The translations under genes and the position numbers were made by a program. A DNA stretch of 64,000 nt. Source: Bacteroidota bacterium (GTDB lineage: Bacteria > Bacteroidota > Bacteroidia > Cytophagales > Cytophagaceae). The notes below the pieces were generated by a model. It was not told where the DNA came from. It did not search any database and saw only the letters and a program-made list of their open reading frames with translations. This document shows, in pieces, positions 36,221 to 45,261 of the stretch; positions within the stretch are counted from its first letter, which is position 1; each line of letters opens with the position of its first letter. Location: the NCBI GenBank assembly GCA_023391415.1, contig JAEWAY010000003.1, forward strand, positions 124,001 to 188,000. The letters run 5' to 3'.

Positions 36221-36333
36221 CGAATTCGCGCTATCAGAGGCTCTTTCGGCGCGCGCGATATCGAAGATCAGGATAGGGAGCTTTATTTGGCCGTACGTGT
36301 TATTCACTATCTTCACACGAGAACTCTTCTTTT

Positions 36334-36384
36334 ATATCGACTATCTTTATCATCTTATTGGATAAGGATAGTCGATATTTTTAT
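36334..36384 (+). terminator. Rho-independent terminator after marR gene
   Basis: A 12-bp stem ATATCGACTATC / GATAGTCGATAT (36334-36345 with 36367-36378) is followed by a T-rich tail. It closes the MarR transcript before the exopolysaccharide region. Confidence 0.85.
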
Positions 36385-36440
36385 ATATAATTGATGATAA
36401 TGTATCATGAGTGCTGATGTGTAATCCTCTATGTAAAAAA

Positions 36441-36467
36441 TTGACAATTGTTCTTGTTTTATATTTG
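36441..36467 (+). promoter_or_regulatory. Promoter upstream of exopolysaccharide leader
   Basis: TTG at 36441-36443, a 16-base spacer and TATATTTG at 36460-36467. The -7 element is a perfect TAnnTTTG; the spacing is one base shorter than the usual range. Transcription would begin near 36474. Confidence 0.6.
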
Positions 36468-36473
36468 TGATTA

Positions 36474-36707
36474 TATCTATTTTAGATAGATAATCAGTAA
36501 GTTGATCGCTGTGTATTTATCCGTGTATACTTGCCTTTTTCTCATAATGTGGTGTAATATTTTAATAAAATAAAGCTTAAATTTGGAGTATACGTGTTTG
36601 CTTACTATCTTTCGTTTACTTTTTAATCAGTAGTTTTAACAACCCGGATCTTTTTGCCTGCTATGGTTTTCCGAGGGTGGCCTCCTCAGTGATGAGGAGG
36701 TTTTTTT
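36474..36707 (+). ncRNA. Putative untranslated leader or small RNA before wza
   Basis: A stretch of about 230 bases bounded by a Bacteroidota-type promoter and an intrinsic terminator, with no supported coding sequence. It could be an attenuated leader of the exopolysaccharide operon, regulated by antitermination, or an independent small RNA. Existence is inferred from the flanking signals only. Confidence 0.4.
36681..36707 (+). terminator. Strong terminator in the exopolysaccharide leader
   Basis: CCTCCTCA / TGAGGAGG with a GTGA loop (36681-36688 with 36693-36700) and seven T. It is a textbook intrinsic terminator 280 bases before wza, with no gene directly upstream, so it is likely to be conditional. 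Confidence 0.9.
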
Positions 36708-36826
36708 ATCCATTTTATATACGCGACGCGTATCCATTGAGACACTCGATTTTTCCGAAGTGACTGCCGACTAATGAATAGCTATAATTAAACTTCAATT
36801 TGATAGCGAAGTTTAGCCCTTTTTGT

Positions 36827-36834
36827 TAATTTTG
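36827..36834 (+). promoter_or_regulatory. Possible second -7 element upstream of wza
   Basis: TAATTTTG fits TAnnTTTG. The nearest TTTG upstream is at 36799-36802, giving a 24-base spacer, slightly long. If used, transcription starts near 36841 and bypasses the leader terminator. Confidence 0.4.
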
Positions 36835-36984
36835 GGCTCAATTATATATGAAGCGTTTAAAAGCGACGTTTTAGTGTTTGGTATGGCCGTTTTTCTTCGC
36901 TTGTATATCGGGAAAGTTCAATTTCAATGATGATAACCCGCAAATGGGTGAAATGTTTAAGAGTAGGCGGTTACAATATAAAAA

Positions 36985-37761
36985 ATGTATAGAATTCTTC
37001 TTTGGGCGCTGTTTTTGGGAAGTTTGGCTTCGTGTGTGCCTCATAAAAAAATTATTTATTTTCAGGATTCAGATGTGCGTGGTGATACTATACACAGGGA
37101 AAAGTTTGACTATCGCGTACAGGTTCGGGACCGACTGATTGTGAGGGTGTCTAGTTACGATACGCGTCTTACGGAGTTTTTTAACCTGATTCCAAGTGGG
37201 GGGGGAAACACGGGAGCTCAAGCGGTTCGAATGGCCTATTCTCCTCTGTTCAATTACCTGGTGACAGACTCCGGCTATGTCGATATTCCTATGTTTGGGG
37301 AAGTAAAAGTAGTTGGTTTGACACTGGAAGAGGCCAGGGAAAAGATTCAGGAGCTAATGCGTGTTCAGGTGCCGGACGCCTATGTCGCTCTGCGTCTGGG
37401 AAACTTTCGGGTTACCGTATTAGGAGAGGTTGGGGCTGGTAAAGTCATCGAGACGGAAAATGATTTCCTTACTATATATGAGGCGCTGGCCCAGGCTGGG
37501 GACATCGGTGAGTTTGGCAAACGAGACATGGTTCGACTTATACGCAACGCGGGGGACAGTTCTCAAATCTTTACCTTGGACCTGACAGGCAAAGAGGTTT
37601 TATCTTCCAATTTCTATTATCTGCAACCCAACGATATTGTTTATGTAGAGCGTATGCCCGTCAAGACCTTCATGACCAACCTGAATACGGTGACCAAGAT
37701 TTTGGGTATCGCGACCTTCATCTTTCTGGCGGAGCGCCTGGTAAATACCTTTGTATATTGA
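36985..37761 (+). CDS. wza: Polysaccharide export lipoprotein (Wza type)
   Basis: A 258-residue outer-membrane-associated export protein. Lipobox SLASC (Cys 17) follows the signal peptide. The Poly_export region begins DYRVQVRDRLIVRVSSYD, then SLBB-type segments follow (SGYVDIPMFGEVKVVGLTLEEA and FRVTVLGEVGAGKVIETEND). The C-terminus has a hydrophobic helix (TKILGIATFIFLAERLV). It should form the channel for polymer exit with Wzc. It is the first gene of the exopolysaccharide operon and is 27 bases upstream of wzc. Confidence 0.93.
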   Translation: MYRILLWALFLGSLASCVPHKKIIYFQDSDVRGDTIHREKFDYRVQVRDRLIVRVSSYDTRLTEFFNLIPSGGGNTGAQAVRMAYSPLFNYLVTDSGYVDIPMFGEVKVVGLTLEEAREKIQELMRVQVPDAYVALRLGNFRVTVLGEVGAGKVIETENDFLTIYEALAQAGDIGEFGKRDMVRLIRNAGDSSQIFTLDLTGKEVLSSNFYYLQPNDIVYVERMPVKTFMTNLNTVTKILGIATFIFLAERLVNTFVY

Positions 37762-37788
37762 AACAGTTAAGAAAAATTTATTGAGGGA

Positions 37789-40194
37789 ATGTCACAATTA
37801 GTCTCGCCCGGTGAAGATACCATTGATGTAAAAGCTTACTTGGCAAAGTTCTGGTCCAAATGGTACTGGTTTTTGCTTACCTGGTTGGTCGCTTTTGCCA
37901 TAGCAAAGATATATCTGCGATACCAGAGGCCAGAATATTATGTCCATGGTACTGTACTGGTCAATAGTCAGAACTCTTATGAACGAAACTTAGGTGGGCT
38001 GGGGTTGTTTACCGGAGGTACCAATCTGGTGGATGAGCTCAGTATTGTAAAATCCTATGACTTGATTGCAAAGACATTGCATGGTCTGCCGGAATTTGGT
38101 ATTACGTATATGCACAAAGGGGATGTAAATACCATGGAGTGGTACAAGACCTCGCCCATTCGGGTGGAGTTGGATTCCGCGTCATTTCAATTAGCAGACC
38201 TTCCTTTTTTTGTAACACCCTTGCCGGGAAATAAATACCGGATACAGGCGGAAGCGGCTCAGGCTACTGTATACGATCTTCGTATTCATTCTGTAGAGGG
38301 CTTCAGAACAAACGTAAAAATTAATGAAGTCGGAGAGTTTGGAAAACCGCATACTGGAGAGTATTTCTCTTTTACCTTGTATTTAAATAATCCCGGGTAT
38401 AAGGAAGAGGAAAATCGTTTCTATTTTTCTATTGTTAACCGGATCAATCAGGCGCAGTCCTATAAAAACCGGCTTCAGGTAGGTCCTTTATCAGAAAAAG
38501 CCTCCATTCTGAGAATGGCGTTAAATGGGCCGGTTGTCCGCAAAGATATTGATTTTATCAATGCGCATATGCGTACTTATGTGGAGCATGAACTGGATGT
38601 CAAGAACCGGATCGCGGAAAATACACTTGCTTTTATCAATCAGCAATTGCATGAGATCGCCGGCTCGTTGGAAAAAACAGAAAACGCGATGGAGAAGTTT
38701 CGTTCTCAGGCAGGTATTGTTGACTTTGGTACAGCGACCGGTACGGTTGCGGCCAAACTGCAAACACTGGAAGAGAGCAAAGGCAATATCCAGTTGAGAC
38801 TATCTTACTATACCTATATTCGGGAGTACATAGAGGCGAACAAGGAACTGGCTGATATGGCGGTGCCCTCTGCCATCGGTATCGCGGATCCGGTATTTTC
38901 TGGCTTACTAAGCCAATTGGTAACCATGAAAACAGAGCGTATGCAACTACTGATCAGTACTAGTGTCTCCAATCCCTATGTAAAGGATCTGGACGCCAAG
39001 ATTCGGATAGCTACCAGTTCTTTGTTGGAAAGCATCACCAATGTAATTAAGGGGGAGGAACTAACCCTGCGTGATCTGAACAGGCGTATCGCGGAGGCGG
39101 AGAGCAAGCTGGGGCATCTGACTGGTAGTGAACGTGATTTTCTTGATATACAACGAAATCTGAATCTTAACAATCATTTGTACAACTTTCTATTAGAAAA
39201 ACGCGCGGAAGCGGGTATTACCAAGGCTAGTAACCGACCTTCTCACTCTATTGTAGATGAAGCGCGGATACTTAGCGCTGTGCAGACGGGACCAAACGCA
39301 AAACTGTATTATAATATCGCTTTGATGCTAGGCTTGTTTCTACCCATAGGTATTATTCTGCTTATGGACTTTCTCAATGACAAGATCAAATCCAAAGAGG
39401 AGCTGCAAAAGGCGTCTCCTTTGCCAATATTGGGTATCGTTGGTCATTGTACAGAAAAAGAGTTTACGAACCTGATAGTGGCCGAAAAACCCAAGAGTAA
39501 TATAGCGGAAGCTATGCGCGCTATCCGTATGGACTTGGCTTACTTGATTCCCGACAAGGAGCGTAAGATTATCACGGTCACCTCATCCATTAGTGGAGAG
39601 GGAAAAACTTTCCTCTCTATGAACCTGGCAACGATCTACGCGATTTCAGGGAAGAGGGTCTTGTTAATTGGAGCGGATTTGCGGAAGCCGAAAATATTTG
39701 ATGATTTTAATCTGGATAATTCCATTGGCTTAACGACTTATCTGTCTGGGAGAGCTCTCTTGGATAAAGTAATTCATAGGACTCAAGTCAATAATCTGGA
39801 CTTAATGCTAGCGGGACCTGTTCCACCCAACCCTGCAGAGCTATTGTCTAGCGATAAGATGACTGCCCTACTTGCCGAACTTTCTGAAATATACGAAGTG
39901 ATCGTTATTGATACACCACCAGTGGGTTTGGTCGCGGACGCGTTTGCATTGATGACAGCCTCTGATATCAATCTGTATGTAGTACGGCATAACTATACAC
40001 GTAAAGGAATGTTGGATAAGGTCAACGATATGTACCGTTCCGGGAAGTTGAAAAATATGAGTTTGATTGTGAATGATTTTAGTGGAGGGAGCGAAACGGG
40101 TTACTCCTATGGCTATGGTTATGGTTATGGAGTATATGTGGAAGATGCAAAGAGAGAAGGGAGATGGCAAAAAATTACTAAAGCTTGGTTTTGA
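37789..40194 (+). CDS. wzc: Polysaccharide co-polymerase and tyrosine autokinase (Wzc type)
   Basis: An 801-residue inner-membrane protein controlling polymer length and export. Wzz domain with TM1 about 25-43, a long periplasmic helical region (about 50-500), TM2 about 507-530, then the BY-kinase: Walker A SISGEGKT near 598-605, Walker A' VLLIGADLRKPK near 624-635, and Walker B VIVIDTPP near 705. The C-terminal tail has a Tyr/Gly cluster (YSYGYGYGYG) that is the autophosphorylation site. Base composition begins to drift towards AT-rich at the 3' end. The wzx frame starts inside its stop region. Confidence 0.95.
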   Translation: MSQLVSPGEDTIDVKAYLAKFWSKWYWFLLTWLVAFAIAKIYLRYQRPEYYVHGTVLVNSQNSYERNLGGLGLFTGGTNLVDELSIVKSYDLIAKTLHGLPEFGITYMHKGDVNTMEWYKTSPIRVELDSASFQLADLPFFVTPLPGNKYRIQAEAAQATVYDLRIHSVEGFRTNVKINEVGEFGKPHTGEYFSFTLYLNNPGYKEEENRFYFSIVNRINQAQSYKNRLQVGPLSEKASILRMALNGPVVRKDIDFINAHMRTYVEHELDVKNRIAENTLAFINQQLHEIAGSLEKTENAMEKFRSQAGIVDFGTATGTVAAKLQTLEESKGNIQLRLSYYTYIREYIEANKELADMAVPSAIGIADPVFSGLLSQLVTMKTERMQLLISTSVSNPYVKDLDAKIRIATSSLLESITNVIKGEELTLRDLNRRIAEAESKLGHLTGSERDFLDIQRNLNLNNHLYNFLLEKRAEAGITKASNRPSHSIVDEARILSAVQTGPNAKLYYNIALMLGLFLPIGIILLMDFLNDKIKSKEELQKASPLPILGIVGHCTEKEFTNLIVAEKPKSNIAEAMRAIRMDLAYLIPDKERKIITVTSSISGEGKTFLSMNLATIYAISGKRVLLIGADLRKPKIFDDFNLDNSIGLTTYLSGRALLDKVIHRTQVNNLDLMLAGPVPPNPAELLSSDKMTALLAELSEIYEVIVIDTPPVGLVADAFALMTASDINLYVVRHNYTRKGMLDKVNDMYRSGKLKNMSLIVNDFSGGSETGYSYGYGYGYGVYVEDAKREGRWQKITKAWF

Positions 40195-41486
40195 GAAGTG
40201 CTATCCTAAATATTGCAAGGTCACCCCAATACCAGTCTTGGTTAAAAATTGGAATTACTTTTATAACCGGTCAAGGCATACTGCAAGTTTTGCAATTGCT
40301 AACAGGCTTGGTGGTTGTTCGTAATATGCCGATTGAGCAATATGCGCAATATACTATCGCTCTTGCTCTTCAATCTACAGCCCTATCGTTGGTTGAGGGA
40401 GGCTTTGCGAGTTCTATTATTGATTTAGTGGGGGGGCGGGTGCAAAATAGGGAAGTTATTGGAGCTTACGTTAAAGCGGCTGCCTATTTCAGAAATCGTT
40501 TACTACTGATAGTCGGCCTTATTTTTAGTATTGTTTTTTTCTTTATTACGGACCGTTATAATTGGTCCTGGGAAGTTCGCTCTTTGTTGTTATTGTCTAT
40601 TCTGCTAAGCCTTGTTTTTAGTGCATATATTAATTTGTATCGTCCCGTGCTTCAAATCGCCAAGAAATTTCCATTGATTTATCGTGCAGAGATCTTTCAG
40701 GCGCTTTTACGATTATTGTGTATAGGTCTTCTTTATTTGAGTGTTGGGTTAATTGCTTGGCAGTTAGCACTAATAGGCTCCCTTATATTGTTATTTCGAG
40801 GGGTTGCGTTACAGCGCTCAGCACGCGATTACATGGTGGAACCGGTTGAGGTTCCCACTGAAACCAAAAAGGAAATACTTCGCTACGTAAAACCTCTTTT
40901 ACCAGGAATCGTCTTTGCTGCATTTCAGGGACAAATAACTATTTTCTTAGTTGGGATATTTTCTAACACACAGGCAATTGCAGAGGTCGGAGCTTTGGGA
41001 AGACTTTCACAGATTTTTCTTATGTTTAATATGGCCTCTGGCATGCTGGTAATTCCATACTTTGCGAGGCAGTCTGAATCTGGCTTGCTTAAAAAATATA
41101 TATCAGTTATAGGACTTATCTTTACAATTCTCTTGTCTTTAATTGGGTTTATTTATTTGTTCCCAGATGCTTTACTGTGGATATTGGGAGAACAATACAT
41201 AAATTTATCTGATGAATTATTAATTATGACTATTACAGCATCTGTAAATGTTTTAAATGGTGTCATGTGGAATATGAATAAATCTCGTAAATGGATTTAT
41301 TCTTGGATGCCAATTGTTAGTATTCCTGGTATTATTATTATTCAAATACTGGGAATTGTAGCTATGGACCTTAGTAGTGCATGGAATGTTTTGTTACTAG
41401 GATTATACACTGCTTTATTTAGTTTAATTACAAGAATAAATGTTGCTTTTCTGGGTTTTAAAAAGATAAGACGTGAAAATTATTAA
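40185..41486 (+). CDS. wzx: Oligosaccharide flippase (Wzx type)
   Basis: A 433-residue polytopic protein with about 12 hydrophobic helices, predicted to move undecaprenyl-linked repeat units across the inner membrane. The N-terminal ITGQGILQVLQLLTGLVVVR and MPIEQYAQYTIAL patterns are typical of polysaccharide biosynthesis (MATE-like) flippases. Starts with TTG at 40185, or TTG at 40191, overlapping the wzc stop. From here composition becomes AT-rich and GCA alanine codons appear. It overlaps the GT8 gene by 14 bases. Confidence 0.9.
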   Translation: MVLRSAILNIARSPQYQSWLKIGITFITGQGILQVLQLLTGLVVVRNMPIEQYAQYTIALALQSTALSLVEGGFASSIIDLVGGRVQNREVIGAYVKAAAYFRNRLLLIVGLIFSIVFFFITDRYNWSWEVRSLLLLSILLSLVFSAYINLYRPVLQIAKKFPLIYRAEIFQALLRLLCIGLLYLSVGLIAWQLALIGSLILLFRGVALQRSARDYMVEPVEVPTETKKEILRYVKPLLPGIVFAAFQGQITIFLVGIFSNTQAIAEVGALGRLSQIFLMFNMASGMLVIPYFARQSESGLLKKYISVIGLIFTILLSLIGFIYLFPDALLWILGEQYINLSDELLIMTITASVNVLNGVMWNMNKSRKWIYSWMPIVSIPGIIIIQILGIVAMDLSSAWNVLLLGLYTALFSLITRINVAFLGFKKIRRENY

Positions 41487-42537
41487 TATAGCCTGTGCTT
41501 CGGATGATCATTATTTTTCAGGTATGCTGGGAACAATTTCCAGTTTGTTAATTAATACTAATTCTGATTACATTTATCATTTATATATCATAAATGGAGG
41601 AATATCAGCAAGTAATATTCGGAAACTACAAGGCATATTGAATAAGATTGATGTTAAGTCTGAAGTTATTTTTTTAACTCCAGATTTAACTATATTTGAG
41701 GGGTTACCAAAATTTTTCTATAAGAGCCCCTTGCCGTATGCAAGATTATTGCTTCCAGATCTAATTGATGTTGAGAAGATTATATATCTAGATTCTGATC
41801 TTCTTTTTTTTAAGGATATTTCTGTTTTGTGGGAATTAGATTTAAAAGGGAATTACTCTGCTGCAGCTTTAGATATGTCTGTAAGAGAGTTGGGAAATGA
41901 ATATCCTGACTGCTCTGTATTTAGTCTGGACCCTCAAGCCCCATTTTTTAATTCTGGTGTTATGGTTTTGGATTTGAATGCATTTAGGAAATATCAACTT
42001 CATAGAAGAACATTAGAAATTCGGTTTAAATATCCGGAATTCTTTAAATATCACGATCAAAGCCCTCTAAATGTTGTTCTTTATAAGAGAAATCTTTTGA
42101 TAGATCAAGAATGGAACCTTCAATCTCATTGTTTTAATATTGATACTGATTTCGAGAAGCTGTGTCAATTGAGTATCAATTTTCATTTTGTAACATCCTT
42201 CAAACCATGGATATATTTTAATAGATCTCCATCAAATTTGCTATATGATGTACTTATGACTGCCTTGGCTGCCGTGCCAGATAATGATATTTATAAAAAA
42301 AGTAAAAGAAGACATTTCTTACAGAATAATTTTAGGCAGGTGCTTCCTTTATTTTTTTTCTTAAGAGCGAAGCTTAAATTTTTTCTGCAAAAAGATCTGG
42401 CTGGACAGATGGATAATAAGGTTGCTGAGTATTGGAGAGATTCAAATATTAAGCACTCTTTTTATAGTGTAAAAAAAAATGAAATAACAGAAATGGTAGA
42501 AAGATGGGAAAAACGGATCAAATCGAAACTTCGATGA
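41473..42537 (+). CDS. Family 8 glycosyltransferase
   Basis: A 354-residue cytoplasmic transferase with GT8 features: N-terminal IINIACASDDHYFSGMLGTISSLL, the metal-binding DxD in YLDSDLLFF (D107, D109), FFNSGVMVLDLNAFR and HDQSPLNVVLY. GT8 enzymes usually transfer galactose or glucose with retention; the exact sugar is unknown. Starts with GTG at 41473, overlapping wzx. Confidence 0.9.
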   Translation: MKIINIACASDDHYFSGMLGTISSLLINTNSDYIYHLYIINGGISASNIRKLQGILNKIDVKSEVIFLTPDLTIFEGLPKFFYKSPLPYARLLLPDLIDVEKIIYLDSDLLFFKDISVLWELDLKGNYSAAALDMSVRELGNEYPDCSVFSLDPQAPFFNSGVMVLDLNAFRKYQLHRRTLEIRFKYPEFFKYHDQSPLNVVLYKRNLLIDQEWNLQSHCFNIDTDFEKLCQLSINFHFVTSFKPWIYFNRSPSNLLYDVLMTALAAVPDNDIYKKSKRRHFLQNNFRQVLPLFFFLRAKLKFFLQKDLAGQMDNKVAEYWRDSNIKHSFYSVKKNEITEMVERWEKRIKSKLR

Positions 42538-43262
42538 AAATATTTGGTATAGGTTTATCTCGGACTGGTACAACCTCACTATCTAAAGCTTTAAACATTC
42601 TTGGATTTGAGAGTCGTCATTTCATTCCTGAGCTGTTTGTTAATCAGGATAAAATATTTGACAATTTGAGCTTTGAACCTCAAATTAAACTTAACTTTTA
42701 TTGGAGTAGGATAAGAAAGTCGGAAATAGAGTTTTTACAGGCAAAAGGTTTGGAAGTTTTCAATTCCTGTCAAGCGTTTGGAGACTTGCCTATTCCTTTA
42801 TTTTATAAAGAGCTTGATAAAGTGTTTCCAGGGAGTAAATTTATATATACATTTCGGGATATTGATAAATGGCTTGTAAGCATGAAATGGTTACTTTCCG
42901 ATGGACAGGTATTGTGGAAAGCTGGATTTGTTAATGAGGAAATCAGGTACGCAATGTATGGTACATGCCATTATGATGAAGAAAGACTAAGGACAGCTTA
43001 TTGGAATCATCATAATGATGTGATGGAGTATTTCAAAGATCGCCCTGAAGATCTTCTGACTATTAATATTGATGAACGAAGAATTGATTTTGCTTCCCTC
43101 TGTTCATTTTTATCATTACCTGTAATTGATCAACCTTTTCCAAAAACAAATCAGTCCACTAACGTTACTATTTGGAATAAAATTGATTACTGGCTTAGTA
43201 GAAAGAACATTATATACTCACTAGCTAGAAAGATATGGAAGAGGGTTAGATTGATATATTAA
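42534..43262 (+). CDS. Sulfotransferase family protein
   Basis: A 242-residue protein with PAPS-dependent sulfotransferase features. The 5'-phosphosulfate loop GLSRTGTTSLSKAL is at residues 7-20, and the 3'-phosphate-binding segment is FPGSKFIYTFRDIDKWLVSM. It probably adds sulfate to a sugar hydroxyl of the polysaccharide or an exported glycan. The ATG at 42534 overlaps the GT8 stop as ATGA, so translation is coupled; a longer frame to 42504 is less likely. No PAPS synthesis genes occur in this window. Confidence 0.85.
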   Translation: MKIFGIGLSRTGTTSLSKALNILGFESRHFIPELFVNQDKIFDNLSFEPQIKLNFYWSRIRKSEIEFLQAKGLEVFNSCQAFGDLPIPLFYKELDKVFPGSKFIYTFRDIDKWLVSMKWLLSDGQVLWKAGFVNEEIRYAMYGTCHYDEERLRTAYWNHHNDVMEYFKDRPEDLLTINIDERRIDFASLCSFLSLPVIDQPFPKTNQSTNVTIWNKIDYWLSRKNIIYSLARKIWKRVRLIY

Positions 43263-43297
43263 ATTGGAAAATGTTTGATTCATAAAAGGAACTTTCT

Positions 43298-44299
43298 GTG
43301 ATAGATAATCTACAACGTCCAATTTTTATTTGTCTGACTCCTGCAAGGAATGAGGCATGGATTTTGGAAACCTTTATAAAGTACAATTCCTTATGGGCTG
43401 ACTATATCATCATTTTGGATCAAATGTCTACTGATCAAACAAAGGAGGTATGTGATCGATATGATCATGTAATTAGGATAGAAAATAACTCATTAATTTT
43501 CAATGAGGATGAACGACAAATTCGCTTGATTGAAGAAGCAAGAAAAATTGAAGCAGAAAAAAGAATTATTATTGCACTAGATGCGGATGAAGTGTTATCA
43601 TCTAATGTGACACTGAGTCAAGAATGGGAAACGATAAAACAGCTTCCTGAGGGGACTGTACTAAAATTTCCATGGTTTAATGTGGATGAAAATAAGAAAG
43701 AGGGATGGTTTACCGAAAGTCCGGTAGCGTTCGGTTTTGTAGATGATGGAAGTGCTCATTTACCTCAAAAAATTCATAGTACCAGAGTTCCGGTTCCACC
43801 ACATGCCAGTTTCTATTGTACGAAGGAAATCGTCAATCTTCATTTTCAATATATAGACCCTGAGCGTAATCGGAAAAAGCAACGTTGGTATATGTGTTGG
43901 GAACATATCAACTTTCCAGATAAGCACCCTATTGATATTTATAGACAGTATAATAAGCATTATGCATCTTCTATTGTCCACCAGTCAATTATAAAGAGAG
44001 AGTGGTTGTACAACTTTGAGGAAGAGGGAAGAGCGATTTTAAACTGCAAGGCTCCTGATAGAATGTGGTGGGATGAAGAAATTTTGGATATGTTTGAGAA
44101 TTACGGAACTGAGAGATTTAAAAAAATAGATATTTGGGATTGTGATTGGAATAGAATTTCTGAGAAGGATAGGGCAATAATTGACCCAAGATCTCCTCTC
44201 GATAAGGTAATACTCTATTGGCTGAAAGTTACTCAAAAAGAGCATAAAAAGCTATATAATAGGATTTTTCAAAAAATATTGAAGAGTTTATGGAAATAA
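43298..44299 (+). CDS. Family 2-type glycosyltransferase
   Basis: A 333-residue transferase. PIFICLTPARNEAWILETFIKY is the nucleotide-binding start of GT-A enzymes, ILDQMSTDQTKEVCDRY follows, and the metal motif is ALDADEV (about 99-105). There are no membrane segments. GTG start at 43298 with an AAGGA-like ribosome site 7 bases upstream, one of the few visible in the window. It overlaps the next gene by 10 bases. Confidence 0.88.
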   Translation: MIDNLQRPIFICLTPARNEAWILETFIKYNSLWADYIIILDQMSTDQTKEVCDRYDHVIRIENNSLIFNEDERQIRLIEEARKIEAEKRIIIALDADEVLSSNVTLSQEWETIKQLPEGTVLKFPWFNVDENKKEGWFTESPVAFGFVDDGSAHLPQKIHSTRVPVPPHASFYCTKEIVNLHFQYIDPERNRKKQRWYMCWEHINFPDKHPIDIYRQYNKHYASSIVHQSIIKREWLYNFEEEGRAILNCKAPDRMWWDEEILDMFENYGTERFKKIDIWDCDWNRISEKDRAIIDPRSPLDKVILYWLKVTQKEHKKLYNRIFQKILKSLWK

Positions 44300-45255
44300 A
44301 TAATGAGTCTACACTTGTTATAGGGCTGATGACTTATAATTATGGGATATACATTGAAGAAGCTATAAATAGTATCTTGTGCCAAGATTTTAATGAATGG
44401 CGTCTTATCATTTCTGATGATAACTCGGCTGATGATACGGAACAAAGAGTAAAGAAATATTTATCTGATCCAAGGATTGAATATATTAAGCATACACGAA
44501 ATCTAGGTCAGGCAGGAAACTGGCGTTACTTATTGACAAGATGTAATTCTGAGTTTTTTGTTATACTCCATGCTGATGATTATTGGGTAAGCGGAATCTT
44601 ATCCAAGGCCATACGTTTTTTTAAGGAGAATAAAGATTGTGATCTTATATATTTTAATTGGAAGTATTTAAGCCACGGTAGTGATAAATTGGAGATAACT
44701 GGTAATGGTCCCAACCAAACAAATGAATACAATACGGGTAGAGATGAATTTTTGAAACAAATGGAAAGATTCTCAATACTGCCCTCAAGTGTGTTTATCC
44801 GGTCTTCTTTAATTAAGAGAAATGCTCCTCCAGATCTTTCTTTTAAATTAGCAGTTGATGCTGAATACTTAATAAGGCTTGTACATAATTCCAGAATGGT
44901 TAAAGTATTCAATGATGAACTGCTTATTTATAGAGTTCATGGGAATAGCGCATCTGATCATGCAAAATCGAATGAAATTTATGATAAAGAGAAAGAACAG
45001 TTAGCTCTTTTCTTTAAGCCATATTTTGCAAATGCTGAATATGGCAGAAAGGCAGAGTTGATATTTCGCAATAAAATGAGTTTGTATTTTCAGAATAAGG
45101 GGATTAATATTAAATGTGATAGAAGACAGAGGTTTAGATACTGGAAGAAGGCTTTTGTATATAACCCATACAGAATTTTTTCATTAAGATTTTGGCTTCT
45201 ATTTACATTGTTAGTTTCAGGTAACATAAGGCACACATTAAAAAAAATAGGATAA
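44290..45255 (+). CDS. Family 2 glycosyltransferase
   Basis: A 321-residue GT2 enzyme: LVIGLMTYNYGIYIEEAINSIL, ISDDNSADDTEQRV and the metal-binding LHADDYW (about 96-102). The C-terminus has a hydrophobic stretch (FWLLFTLLVSG) that may anchor it to the membrane. It belongs to the tightly packed cassette operon. Confidence 0.9.
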   Translation: MEINNESTLVIGLMTYNYGIYIEEAINSILCQDFNEWRLIISDDNSADDTEQRVKKYLSDPRIEYIKHTRNLGQAGNWRYLLTRCNSEFFVILHADDYWVSGILSKAIRFFKENKDCDLIYFNWKYLSHGSDKLEITGNGPNQTNEYNTGRDEFLKQMERFSILPSSVFIRSSLIKRNAPPDLSFKLAVDAEYLIRLVHNSRMVKVFNDELLIYRVHGNSASDHAKSNEIYDKEKEQLALFFKPYFANAEYGRKAELIFRNKMSLYFQNKGINIKCDRRQRFRYWKKAFVYNPYRIFSLRFWLLFTLLVSGNIRHTLKKIG

Positions 45256-45261
45256 TAAATT

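Larger units (their letters stand above)
36221..36984. other. 764-base gap: terminators, promoters and leader of the exopolysaccharide locus
   Basis: No gene is supported. The gap holds the MarR-gene terminator (36334-36384), a promoter (36441-36467), a strong terminator (36681-36707) and a second promoter-like site (36827-36834) before wza. The sequence between the first promoter and the strong terminator has no long reading frame, which suggests an untranslated leader or small RNA. Confidence 0.6.

Noticed and set aside
40095..40140. A repeat-like stretch of GGTTATGG units at the 3' end of wzc.
   Set aside because: It encodes the Gly/Tyr-rich autophosphorylation tail expected for Wzc and needs no other explanation.
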